DNA of 10,984 nt, taken from positions 1-10,984 of the forward strand of contig CALKHY010000112.1 of the NCBI GenBank assembly GCA_937988795.1. The letters are read 5' to 3'. This document shows positions 1 to 6,554 of the stretch, in pieces (position 1 is the first letter of the stretch; the number at the start of each line of letters is the position of its first letter). The DNA is from an uncultured Candidatus Saccharibacteria bacterium. GTDB taxonomy: Bacteria > Patescibacteriota > Saccharimonadia > Saccharimonadales > UBA4665. The notes below the pieces were generated by a model, which ran no database searches, had not been told where the DNA came from, and saw only the letters and a program-made list of their open reading frames with translations. The position numbers and the translations under genes are program-made.

Positions 1-479
1 GACAAGTAGCCTATAATGAAAAACATATAACTGTAAAAAAGGTTGGTGGTAGAAATCTTAAGCGCGCCTTCATCTATACCAACCGATAAAACAGAGCCTG
101 TAAAGATTGCGATCGTGAGCGCGGAATTTGCTAACAGAGAAAACAAATTAAACCTGCGCCAGCGTACGAACCTAACGAGAAGCGAATGACCAATCCCCGC
201 CCGACTACTAAGTAAAGTACCGACAAATTTAATAACAAACCAACAAAGGAAAAGAGCCAAACTAAAATCTAGCTGCACGAGAGCTTCAGTCAACCCGTGT
301 ACCGTCACATTGCTGCCAAAGAAGTTAACAATTGACCAAAGCCCCATGGCAGCTGCTAGGGCAAAAAACCACCTATTTCCTGCCTTTTCAGGATCCCGCA
401 ATAAAACAAATAGTCCTACTAGTGAAACTGTCAAGCCGCAGACACCCAGCAGTATGGCGAGTAGTATGAACATAATCAT
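1..479 (-). CDS. Polytopic membrane protein, N-terminal part (cut by window edge); possible 7TM sensor input domain
   Basis: An uninterrupted minus-strand frame starts at ATG 479 (or ATG 473) and stays open to base 1, giving 159 residues with no stop; the rest of the gene lies outside the window. It begins MIMFILLAILLGVCG and has about five hydrophobic segments, near residues 2-27, 37-55, 66-88, 110-130 and 145 to the edge. A short charged loop (RDPEKAGNRWFF) follows the first helix. A first helix, then a charged loop with NRWFF, then an A..GLWS helix resembles the N-terminal 7TM region of some histidine kinases and GGDEF proteins (HisKA_7TM type). This rests on pattern only, since no kinase domain is visible. 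An in-frame TGA lies four codons before ATG 479. No clear Shine-Dalgarno is seen. It begins 32 bases after the stop of the 208-residue gene on the same strand, so it may be the last gene of that operon. The reading frame is well supported; the family is tentative. Confidence 0.65.
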   Translation of the reverse strand, partial: MIMFILLAILLGVCGLTVSLVGLFVLLRDPEKAGNRWFFALAAAMGLWSIVNFFGSNVTVHGLTEALVQLDFSLALFLCWFVIKFVGTLLSSRAGIGHSLLVRFVRWRRFNLFSLLANSALTIAIFTGSVLSVGIDEGALKISTTNLFYSYMFFIIGYL

Positions 480-511
480 ATTGTATGTTCATGTAGAGGA
501 CTTTTCCAACA

Positions 512-1138
512 CTAAAAGATATCGATTTCGCGGTTGTCTTCTGCGTCGTAAAACAGATTCCGAATGTTGTTAGCCAAGTGTTCGTACGGGCTGTTAATAA
601 TAAGTTCGCGTGCGCGGCCTTCCACAGAAGAGTAAATTACCGGCAAAATATTTATAAGTTTATCTGCATGCTGAAACGGCAGGTCTGCGCCATAGCTTTT
701 AATTATCGAGGCATCGAAAACGCCAAGCCTCGTTAAATACCATGTAGCTGTCAGCAGGGAGCAGGGAAACTTCCCGTGGTTTTTGATATAACGCTCATAA
801 CTTCTTCTTAGGTGTGCGTTGGTTATAGCACCTAAAAGCTTCTCTGCGCTTGCTACTACATCAGCCTCAAAGGCCCAATAATCAGGTGGGACTCCCTCAT
901 TCTCGAGAAATTCCAGAATATCATCCGAGGTTAATTTATGGTTCGTCGGATTATAATTATCGATTAAAATTACGGTAGACGCTTCAAAAGCCCATGCATC
1001 TCGCACTTTCTTTAGATATTCAAGGCTCTGGGTGTGAGTATCGTCTATATCTTGATCTGTGTATATATGGAAATATTCAACACTGTAGCGTTTTTCGCCC
1101 TTAACACTCTTGCCTTGTTGTAATACTGAACTCATCAT
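512..1138 (-). CDS. Hypothetical protein, 208 residues
   Basis: I do not recognise this family. The product is soluble: it has no signal peptide and no membrane segment. It is mixed alpha/beta and rich in aromatic and acidic residues. Visible patches are a hydrophobic strand ending in Asp-Asn-Tyr (STVILIDNYNP, about residues 54-64), an acidic helix (DDILEFLENEGVPPDYW), and a helical second half with YERYIKNHGKFPCS and a repeated WAFEA (about residues 49-53 and 88-92). ATG 1138 lies one base after the TAG of the GNAT gene (TAG-T-ATGATG), so translation is almost certainly coupled to that gene. A second ATG follows directly, so the start is uncertain by one codon. The strict coupling suggests a partner or regulator of the acetyltransferase; that is inference. 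Confidence 0.8.
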   Translation of the reverse strand: MMSSVLQQGKSVKGEKRYSVEYFHIYTDQDIDDTHTQSLEYLKKVRDAWAFEASTVILIDNYNPTNHKLTSDDILEFLENEGVPPDYWAFEADVVASAEKLLGAITNAHLRRSYERYIKNHGKFPCSLLTATWYLTRLGVFDASIIKSYGADLPFQHADKLINILPVIYSSVEGRARELIINSPYEHLANNIRNLFYDAEDNREIDIF

Positions 1139-1139
1139 A

Positions 1140-2399
1140 CTAAAAGACTTTCGCAGCTAATTTTTCGTGATTGCCAATAAATCGGAATAATGCGGCCAAA
1201 GGACGACGAACAATGAAAGAACGTCGTGATCCTGGTATATTAATCCTAAAGAGGACTCCGTAATTGAGCGATTCTGGGTCGCCAAAAGCACCTTTCACAA
1301 GCTTCCCTCTCTCAAATCCCATACTCTCATACATGCGCAATTCGTAATCATAAGGGACAAGTTTTGGGCTGGAAGATTGCAGGACAGCTTTCAACCCTCG
1401 CCGCTTTTCGTACTTTGGGCGCCGGAGTTCACTGTATTTCTGAGCAATCCTGTCCAGTTCCTCTTCTGTACAATTTCTATAATCAATGCCCTGATTCTCT
1501 AGCCACTTGGCGAATTGGGGCATACGGCTAACGAAATGTGCCTGTTTAATCTTTCCCTCCTTTACGACATGAGCCATCATGCTCGCCGTCAATCTCTCCC
1601 GCGCCCTCACTGCCGAACCCCTCGGCCCCACTGTCAAATTAACCACATAAGCATATTCACCATTAGGGTCAGTTACTCTATCGAGCGTACCATTACCTGT
1701 CGATTCTTCCCAGGATATGAAATCCTCCCAAGATTTCTTAGTCTTAAAGTATGTTGCGAAAGCCTCAACTCGCCCATCTACTTCACATACATACATAAGC
1801 CCTCGACCATTCTGTACGTTTGCAAACCTATGGTAGAACATCTCTCGCACCTCTGTTGGCGTAGGAGGTCGCTCACCATAAGCGCCCTTAAACATCCTCA
1901 GGTCAAGCTCTACTAAACGGTCAATGTCATCAACGGTTGCTGCCCTCATGACAACCTTAGGCTTATGTTCTCTATCTTTTTTGTCAGGCTTTACTTCTAC
2001 AGGCTCTTGAGACGACTGCTTCTGCGGCACGGGTTCGTCAACTCTTGAGTCCGCCAAGACAGCTGCACTGCCTAAATGTTGCCCGATTTCACTACTCAAC
2101 TCTCCGTTCTTAACTCTTATCGCATCAACATCAACCCCCTCGACTAATTCTGTCGGGTCATGAAGGGGATGCGACTCCGAGCGGTTTACATTTATATCAT
2201 CGCCAGCCCAGGCGATCCCTTCACTAACAACGCCGGTCTCGGGTTGAGCGTCTACAACTTCAGTCTTTACAACTTCGGCAAGAGCAAAGCTGGCAGGAGT
2301 AAAGGGCAAGACATCGCGAGGAATCTCTCCTGTAGAGATGGAATTGCTCGTAGTTTCGGCAACCAACCAGCCACCATACCGTTGTCTGTCCATATTCAT
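1140..2399 (-). CDS. GNAT-family N-acetyltransferase with long unstructured N-terminal extension
   Basis: The product has 419 residues. Residues 1-145 are low-complexity and acidic (many E, V, D, S, P) and look disordered. A GNAT fold follows at about 149-390: VVMRAATVDDIDRLVELD is the typical first strand and helix, YAYVVNLTVGPRG (250-261) is the strand before the acetyl-CoA loop, and ELRMYESMGFERGK (353-366) is the usual closing helix and strand of GNATs. The pyrophosphate loop is degenerate: RGSAVRA (260-266) replaces the usual R/Q-x-x-G-x-G/A, so acetyl-CoA binding may be altered. The GNAT core is longer than the usual 150-170 residues because of a basic insert at about 300-345 (PKYEKRRGLK). 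ATG 2399 overlaps the TGA of the upstream membrane-protein gene (ATGA), and the next gene starts one base after this stop, so three genes are coupled. The acceptor substrate is unknown. The family call is fairly sure. Confidence 0.8.
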   Translation of the reverse strand: MNMDRQRYGGWLVAETTSNSISTGEIPRDVLPFTPASFALAEVVKTEVVDAQPETGVVSEGIAWAGDDINVNRSESHPLHDPTELVEGVDVDAIRVKNGELSSEIGQHLGSAAVLADSRVDEPVPQKQSSQEPVEVKPDKKDREHKPKVVMRAATVDDIDRLVELDLRMFKGAYGERPPTPTEVREMFYHRFANVQNGRGLMYVCEVDGRVEAFATYFKTKKSWEDFISWEESTGNGTLDRVTDPNGEYAYVVNLTVGPRGSAVRARERLTASMMAHVVKEGKIKQAHFVSRMPQFAKWLENQGIDYRNCTEEELDRIAQKYSELRRPKYEKRRGLKAVLQSSSPKLVPYDYELRMYESMGFERGKLVKGAFGDPESLNYGVLFRINIPGSRRSFIVRRPLAALFRFIGNHEKLAAKVF

Positions 2400-3286
2400 T
2401 GTCGGGCCTCCAAATTCACTCTTGATACATCGCTTAGACGGGCTAGTCGGCGCTTCAAAGCCGACAATTCAATACCCTTCTTAACCGCAATACGTGTTCC
2501 AATAGTCGCGGCGATATCCAGGCTGACAAGTGGAAGTAGGCCCCATGCTTCACGAGGCATCTGCAGCACACCAGCCCCCGCAAAAGCCGCGGTCCCTATG
2601 GCACCAATGGCATTTATGATAAACCCCGCCCTAAATAAGGGGTTGTCCATGATTGTTTTTTCTCCATCTGATGCCGCGCGGTAATTGAGGGCCTGTTCCT
2701 GGAACTCGCCCAATCTTTTTCTTATTCCAAAAGGATTGAATCGCTTCCATCCCTTAACACCCATAGCACTCAACATCATTGCGCCACCTAATGCGAAAAG
2801 TCCTTCACTTACAGCTGCACCGACGAGCGCCCATTCGGGCATTGCTGCAATCAACTGACCCCAGCTTGACTTAATAGCCGTTTCTACAACTGTTATTGCA
2901 AGACTCGTCAATGCAAGTGCGCCGGCAGCTATCCATACCACCTTGCTCCGATTGGCCCGCTTGACCAATTCGACCATACGGTCTTCCCCTATGTCATAGA
3001 CAAGGGCAGGCTGCTCGTGGCCAACCAACTCCTGATCCGGAATAGAATCGCCGGCCGGAATAATGGCGCGCTTGCCAATCTCCAAAGATTCACGAGACGC
3101 GACAATGGCCCCATCTGCAACACCAAGGGGGTTACCTTCCCACTCCTCGTGTTGTTGTATATGCTCTCCCCCACCCCCAACACCTATACGCATAGGGACG
3201 TTTTCTTCAATTTCGCCCTGTTCCCGATGCACCCCGCCCGGCGGTATATTTGTCATTGGCAATGGCTCTGCAAATTGTTCCATCAT
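2396..3286 (-). CDS. Four-helix integral membrane protein, first gene of coupled operon
   Basis: The product has 296 residues. About 110 hydrophilic, probably disordered residues (PPGG, an acidic stretch, GVGGGG) come first. Four hydrophobic helices follow, at about 116-138 (VVWIAAGALALTSLAI), 153-176 (ALVGAAVSEGLFALGGAMM), 219-241 (FRAGFIINAIGAIGTAAFA) and 248-268 (LLPLVSLDIAATIGTRI). The tail is basic (KRRLARL). I do not recognise a named family. The frame is open back to a GTG at 3388, but I place the start at ATG 3286 or 3283: AAAGGG (3291-3296) is correctly spaced there, and the longer form would begin inside the 3381-3401 hairpin, within the transcript leader. The stop overlaps the GNAT start by ATGA. 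The context suggests a membrane anchor or partner for the GNAT protein, which also has a long disordered N-terminus. Confidence 0.8.
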   Translation of the reverse strand: MMEQFAEPLPMTNIPPGGVHREQGEIEENVPMRIGVGGGGEHIQQHEEWEGNPLGVADGAIVASRESLEIGKRAIIPAGDSIPDQELVGHEQPALVYDIGEDRMVELVKRANRSKVVWIAAGALALTSLAITVVETAIKSSWGQLIAAMPEWALVGAAVSEGLFALGGAMMLSAMGVKGWKRFNPFGIRKRLGEFQEQALNYRAASDGEKTIMDNPLFRAGFIINAIGAIGTAAFAGAGVLQMPREAWGLLPLVSLDIAATIGTRIAVKKGIELSALKRRLARLSDVSRVNLEARQ

Positions 3287-3335
3287 AAAACCCTTTAAAA
3301 ATGAACTCTTACCAACCAGATACAAAACAAAAAGA

Positions 3336-3357
3336 TACCAGGGCGTTAACCCAGGTA
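3336..3357 (-). other. Possible second stem-loop in the 5' leader
   Basis: Imperfect inverted repeat: TACC, A, GGG, a six-base loop (CGTTAA), CCC, A, GGTA, so a 4+3 bp stem with one A/A mismatch. It lies about 50 bases before the start of the membrane-protein gene, within the expected 120-nt leader. It is weak on its own but adds to the 3381-3401 hairpin as a sign of a structured leader. Confidence 0.3.
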
Positions 3358-3380
3358 CCTTTATTCTCGTAACTATTGCG

Positions 3381-3401
3381 ACCCTCACCTCGTGTGAGGG
3401 T
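3381..3401. promoter_or_regulatory. Perfect 8-bp inverted repeat at the transcript 5' end
   Basis: ACCCTCAC, five-base loop CTCGT, GTGAGGGT. The repeat begins 12 bases downstream of the -10 box at 3413-3418 on the minus strand, so the transcript would carry it at about +6 to +26. No T-run follows on either strand, so it does not look like an intrinsic terminator. It could be a repressor operator placed just after the start site, or an RNA hairpin that protects the mRNA or controls translation. Confidence 0.55.
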
Positions 3402-3412
3402 GATCAGTTTGT

Positions 3413-3441
3413 ACTATACCTAGAATAACTAAAAAAGTCAA
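3413..3441 (-). promoter_or_regulatory. Sigma-70-type promoter of the membrane protein/GNAT operon
   Basis: On the minus strand, -35 TTGACT (3436-3441) and -10 TATAGT (3413-3418) are separated by exactly 17 bases. Each hexamer differs from consensus at one base. The predicted start is near 3406, leaving a leader of about 120 bases before ATG 3286. A perfect 10-bp palindrome (AAACATGTTT, 3447-3456) lies just upstream of the -35 and could be a regulator site. No terminator is visible between the DUF2156 gene ending at 3466 and this promoter, so readthrough is possible. Confidence 0.7.
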
Positions 3442-3465
3442 CTATTAAACATGTTTGTAATTTCG

Positions 3466-4419
3466 TCAAGGTTCCGTGAATAAACCGTATCTTCGTTTTA
3501 CCGGTGCCGTAGCTGGTTCTACGGTGTATTTACGGAAAAAACCTGCCGGCTTAAGTGCGAGTTTGAGGACGCGCATTTTTTGTGAGCCGTTGTCACCGTG
3601 AATGTTTAAATACTTGAACTCCTCGCTGGTTAGATGTCGAGCAAAAGCATGGACCGCATAATCAAATATCCGCGGCAGTTCATAATTGACCCTAGCGTGC
3701 GAAATGATTGCATGATCCTTATCGTTTGTTGGAAAGTATAGACAAAAACCCTGCAGCACCTCTGCGATGTATAGGCCGACCCCCTGCAGACCCAGCATCG
3801 GAGCATAAGCCACCGCCCCAGGCAGCGCTTCGCGCTCCAACTTATTGATATTATTAATCCCTTTTAGTGGCCATGCGGCTGTGGAATCTAACAACAGCTG
3901 TCGGATACGTGCGGAATGTAGATTGAGAGGCTTTATCTCTACCCCTAGACCGTCAAAGTCCTTTAAGAATCTACGCGCACGCATGCGCATGAGCTGCGGC
4001 ATGGCGTCAATACTAGCGAATTTGTGCAGAGATAACAGATACTCGTCTGCTGATCCAGCCACCCGGAAGCGAAAAAGTTCGGGATACCGGATGTTTTGTA
4101 CGACAAAGTCTGGAATGTTGACCAGCCGCGGCAATTCATTGTTCTCGCTAAGATAATCAAAGATGGTACAGATAGACTCGTCAATGTTGCGTATTCCGAC
4201 TAGCGACAGCCCGGACAGCTCTTCGTCGCCGGGTAGCCAATACGATATAACGAGATTGCCGTTAAGCCGCGAAACTTTAAGGCCGCCCAGCGAGTTCCAC
4301 CATATCATGAGACTCGGAAAAGCAATATCACCGATAGGTGGAAAATTCTTAATATACGATTCGTACTCTTCCCTGTCCGCTAAAGTTAGTCTGGTGAATT
4401 TGGGGAAAGTCGCAAACAT
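3466..4419 (-). CDS. DUF2156 / phosphatidylglycerol lysyltransferase C-terminal-like protein, copy A
   Basis: The product has 317 residues and is third in transcription order of three tandem paralogues. The start (MFATFPKFTRLTLADRE), then PPIGDIAF with LMIWWNSLGG, then a basic helix near 140-152 (MPQLMRMRARRFL), resembles the DUF2156 / LPG-synthase C-terminal family: 'ledre', 'sDysFtnLfiW', and a K/R-rich helix before the second GNAT-like half. Family members in MprF transfer an aminoacyl group from tRNA to a lipid, but other members act on other acceptors or are uncharacterised. There is no membrane domain here, so the protein is a cytosolic stand-alone unit. Copy A is the longest: after the shared ending FFRKYTVEP it has 14-15 extra residues with a basic patch (KRRYG). 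AGAGGG (a Shine-Dalgarno overlapping copy B's TAG) sits just before ATG 4419; the gap is 9 bases. The shared ancestry with copies B and C is certain; the family name is moderately sure. Confidence 0.75.
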   Translation of the reverse strand: MFATFPKFTRLTLADREEYESYIKNFPPIGDIAFPSLMIWWNSLGGLKVSRLNGNLVISYWLPGDEELSGLSLVGIRNIDESICTIFDYLSENNELPRLVNIPDFVVQNIRYPELFRFRVAGSADEYLLSLHKFASIDAMPQLMRMRARRFLKDFDGLGVEIKPLNLHSARIRQLLLDSTAAWPLKGINNINKLEREALPGAVAYAPMLGLQGVGLYIAEVLQGFCLYFPTNDKDHAIISHARVNYELPRIFDYAVHAFARHLTSEEFKYLNIHGDNGSQKMRVLKLALKPAGFFRKYTVEPATAPVKRRYGLFTEP

Positions 4420-4428
4420 TCTTACCCT

Positions 4429-5340
4429 CTAGGCTGGTTCGATTATGTATTTTCTAAAGAAGTTAACTGGGCCGAGGGTGAGCATGAACATGCGCAGGCG
4501 CATGAGGCCGAAGTCTGACGCTATGTTTCCGTATAGCACCCCGCGCTCCGCGAACCATTTAGCAAACATATAAGCGATCAGCTCAAAACCCAACGTACTG
4601 ACATGCGTGGCCTTGATGTGACGCATCCCCACATATCTTGTATCTGATCCGATCTCGTACAGGCAGAAACCGTACATTTCGCCGTTTACGAAAAGGCAGG
4701 CGTTTTCGATGCCAAGCTCCTCGCTTTGTTCGATGCATATTCGCATGGCGCGCAATTCATGCTTACCGTAGTTATTGATGCCCCGCGGCTGCCAAGCGAC
4801 GGCCATTCTCCACAGAAAATCTTTATTTTCCTCGCTGCTCAGATCCAAACTTTTGACCACGATATTGCGCTCTCCGACTCTGGCTATCTGCCGCTCGACC
4901 TTCCGGCGGCGGAAAGCATTCATATTCTTTAGCGGGTAATAATCGGAAATCGAAAGAATGTACTCGTCATGAGTACGGTCATTCTTAAAGTTAAACATCT
5001 CCGGGTATTTGACATTGCGCACGACAAATTCAGGAACGTTGACCAGACGGACGGGATCGCCCCTTTCCCGCAGATGATCAAAGATCTCGCAGAGCGACTC
5101 GTCAATGTCATTTACGCCAATCAACGATAGACCGGAACGTTTTTCGTCGCCCGGCAACCAAAAAGGAACGACAAGATTGCCGTTGAGTACCGATACGGAC
5201 ATATTGTCCATTGTGTTCCACCAAGTCATTACACCCGCAAAGGATATGTCGTGTATGGGTGGCAGAGCGGAGATGTAGGATTCGTATTCCTTCCTGTCGT
5301 CCAGAGTGAGTCTAGTGAAGTTGGGAAAGGTTGCAAACAT
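4429..5340 (-). CDS. DUF2156 / phosphatidylglycerol lysyltransferase C-terminal-like protein, copy B
   Basis: The product has 303 residues and is the middle member of the tandem set. The N-terminal half closely follows copy A (MFATFPNFTRLTLDDRKEYESYI, split from PPIHDISF; FWLPGDEKRSGLSLIG; DEYILSI). The second half is the most diverged of the three: where A and C read VNYELPRIF / VNYDVPRIF and HAFARH, this copy has HIKATHVSTLGFELIAYMF and AKWFAERG. It ends FFRKYIIEPA like copy C. The central basic helix is unusually arginine-rich (AFRRRKVERQIARV). ATG 5340 follows copy C's TAA after two bases, so the genes are coupled. The divergence suggests a different acceptor or donor from A and C. Confidence 0.75.
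   Translation of the reverse strand: MFATFPNFTRLTLDDRKEYESYISALPPIHDISFAGVMTWWNTMDNMSVSVLNGNLVVPFWLPGDEKRSGLSLIGVNDIDESLCEIFDHLRERGDPVRLVNVPEFVVRNVKYPEMFNFKNDRTHDEYILSISDYYPLKNMNAFRRRKVERQIARVGERNIVVKSLDLSSEENKDFLWRMAVAWQPRGINNYGKHELRAMRICIEQSEELGIENACLFVNGEMYGFCLYEIGSDTRYVGMRHIKATHVSTLGFELIAYMFAKWFAERGVLYGNIASDFGLMRLRMFMLTLGPVNFFRKYIIEPA
4436..4461. repeat. 26-bp exact direct repeat, unit 1 (3' end of copy B)
   Basis: The 26 bases here are identical to 5350-5375. They encode the shared C-terminus FFRKYIIEP of copies B and C. The matching place in copy A is clearly different at the DNA level. Exact identity including third positions, inside otherwise diverged genes, points to a recent duplication breakpoint or gene conversion, or to strong local constraint. 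Confidence 0.8.
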
Positions 5341-5342
5341 AT

Positions 5343-6269
5343 TTACGCCGGTTCGATTATGTATTTTCTAAAGAAAGCGTCTGGCTTGAGGGCGATCTTG
5401 ATAATGCGCATACTTGGCGAATCGCTGTCCGAATACAAATTTGCGTATACGAACCCCTTTGCTTCCGCATGCCGGGCGAACGCATGCACCATATACTCGA
5501 AAATTCTTGGCACGTCGTAATTAACTCTCGCGCAATGAAGCGTCAGGTATTGCCCATCGTCAGATGGGGCATACAACAGATAAGCCTGAAGCTCTTTTTC
5601 TACGTACAGTCCCATGCACTGTACGCCAAGATCGACAGCATTATCTACGACAACGGGCAAGAGCTTGCGACCGAAGTTCGTCATGCTATTCACTCCTTTG
5701 CGCGGCCATCGCTCAGAAGCATCCAAAAGCAATTGACGGTTCATGAATGATCGGAGGTCAATATCCTTAACTGTCAGATTTACTTCGCCCTGCTCGCGTA
5801 TAAACTTTCGTGCGCGCACCCGCATATATTTAGGCATGTTATCCAGGTGGGCGAACTTTGATACACGTATCAAATACTCGTCGTCGCCAAAGCCGGATGA
5901 GAACGAGAAGAGTTCCGGATAGCACAGACTGTTTACAACAAAATCAGGAACGTTAACGAGCCTGGGGCGCTCGCCGCGCTCTCTTAAGTAATCAAAAATG
6001 GCACAGATCGATTCGTCAACTCGTTCTGTGCCAATGATTGACAATCCGGAATGCTTGTCGTCGCCTGGGATCCAGTAACTAATAACGAGGTTATCATCCA
6101 GGCGAGAGATTGCCGCCTCGCCGAGCGTGCCCCACCACAACATAAGAATACTGAATGAAATATCGGCTACGGGCGGGTAGTCCTTTATTAACGCTTCGTA
6201 TGCTTCCCTGTCTTCGAGGGTTAGTTTGGAAAACTCCGGGAAGGTTTTGAAGCTGGTGAGCTGGGGCAT
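5343..6269 (-). CDS. DUF2156 / phosphatidylglycerol lysyltransferase C-terminal-like protein, copy C (first in operon)
   Basis: The product has 308 residues from ATG 6269 (MPQLTSFKTFPEFSKLTLED). The frame is open to a TTG at 6290, but I prefer ATG 6269: AAGG lies 8 bases before it, the resulting length fits the paralogues, and TTG 6290 would lie inside the promoter inverted repeat. Family marks are the same as in copy A: PPVADISF, LMLWWGTLG, YWIPGDDKHSGLSIIG, a basic helix MPKYMRVRARKFIRE, RWPRKGVNS, VNYDVPRIFEYMVHAFARH and the end FFRKYIIEPA. The C-terminal half resembles copy A more than copy B. This gene is the promoter-proximal member, and the palindrome upstream suggests that the three-gene operon is controlled by a DNA-binding repressor. 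Confidence 0.75.
   Translation of the reverse strand: MPQLTSFKTFPEFSKLTLEDREAYEALIKDYPPVADISFSILMLWWGTLGEAAISRLDDNLVISYWIPGDDKHSGLSIIGTERVDESICAIFDYLRERGERPRLVNVPDFVVNSLCYPELFSFSSGFGDDEYLIRVSKFAHLDNMPKYMRVRARKFIREQGEVNLTVKDIDLRSFMNRQLLLDASERWPRKGVNSMTNFGRKLLPVVVDNAVDLGVQCMGLYVEKELQAYLLYAPSDDGQYLTLHCARVNYDVPRIFEYMVHAFARHAEAKGFVYANLYSDSDSPSMRIIKIALKPDAFFRKYIIEPA
5350..5375. repeat. 26-bp exact direct repeat, unit 2 (3' end of copy C)
   Basis: Identical to 4436-4461, in the same position relative to the stop codon of the paralogous gene. The identity stops at the codon for the residue before FFRKY on one side and within the last codons on the other. Confidence 0.8.
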
Positions 6270-6288
6270 GCCGCGCGCCTTTTTGGAC

Positions 6289-6315
6289 AATGATACCGAT
6301 TATAGTTGTATCATT
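6289..6315. promoter_or_regulatory. Operator-like 8-11-8 inverted repeat over the DUF2156 operon promoter
   Basis: AATGATAC (6289-6296), an 11-base spacer, and GTATCATT (6308-6315): the arms are perfect reverse complements. The spacer holds a perfect minus-strand TATAAT (6299-6304). The transcript start expected about 7 bases downstream falls in the left arm, and the next start codon, ATG 6269, is 20 bases beyond. This geometry is typical of a dimeric repressor blocking the -10 region. I found no second copy of either arm in the window, and no regulator gene of this type is present, so the regulator would be encoded elsewhere. Confidence 0.6.
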
Positions 6316-6348
6316 TACTTCATACTACCTCTTGCCCCGAGAAGTCAA
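6299..6348 (-). promoter_or_regulatory. Promoter region of the three-gene DUF2156 operon
   Basis: Two overlapping solutions exist on the minus strand. TATAAT (6299-6304) is a perfect -10 but has no good -35 at 17 bases (TAGTAT, 6322-6327). TTGACT (6343-6348) is a good -35, but at 18 bases it pairs with a weaker -10, TATGAA (6319-6324). The inverted repeat centred on TATAAT favours the first, possibly activator-dependent or weak. Confidence 0.45.
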
Positions 6349-6411
6349 ATCTATTTAGCAAAAATCATAACTTTTTAATAATTTTTACTCTGTTTTTATG
6401 TTCCGATTTTG

Positions 6412-6435
6412 TTGACTAACCTGCAATAACAGGTT
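6412..6435 (+). promoter_or_regulatory. TTGACT followed by a 6-bp inverted repeat, upstream of the response regulators
   Basis: TTGACT (6412-6417) is followed directly by AACCTG, six bases, CAGGTT (6418-6435), a perfect inverted repeat. If TTGACT is a -35 element, the repeat would fill the spacer as an operator, but no good -10 lies 16-18 bases away (TATTAA at 6440 is too far). It is recorded as a candidate site only. Confidence 0.3.
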
Positions 6436-6467
6436 GTTGTATTAAGGACAAACACCTTTGGAACCCC

Positions 6468-6506
6468 TTGCATAAGCATAAGGTTGTTGAGATACTAAAA
6501 TAGTAT
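6468..6506 (+). promoter_or_regulatory. Candidate promoter with palindrome for the response-regulator pair
   Basis: TTGCAT (6468-6473), 17 bases, GATACT (6491-6496) is a weak promoter match. The -10 overlaps a perfect inverted repeat, ATACTA-AAA-TAGTAT (6492-6506), followed by a T-rich run (6507-6517). The AT-only stem is a poor terminator; an operator is more likely. The expected leader to ATG 6555 is about 50 bases. Confidence 0.35.
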
Positions 6507-6554
6507 TTAATTTTTTTAACGAGTGGTGGGAGTAAACAACAAAACCACGCAAAA

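Noticed and set aside
310..573. Plus-strand open frame of 87 codons
   Set aside because: It is antisense to the membrane-protein frame at 1-479 and to the end of the 208-residue gene; its composition is not protein-like.
2160..2684. Plus-strand open frame of 174 codons
   Set aside because: It lies antisense across the junction of two coupled minus-strand genes that show clear domains and transmembrane helices.
3287..3388. 34-residue N-terminal extension of the membrane protein from GTG 3388
   Set aside because: The GTG is inside a hairpin very near the predicted transcript start, while ATG 3286/3283 has a well-placed AAAGGG. It is kept as an alternative in the leader finding only.
3447..3456. 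AAACATGTTT palindrome
   Set aside because: It is a perfect 10-bp palindrome near a promoter, but it is too short and AT-rich to call a separate site; it is noted under the promoter.
6492..6517. Inverted repeat followed by T-run as an intrinsic terminator
   Set aside because: The 6-bp stem contains only two G/C pairs at most and lies upstream of a gene with no plus-strand gene before it, so there is nothing to terminate.
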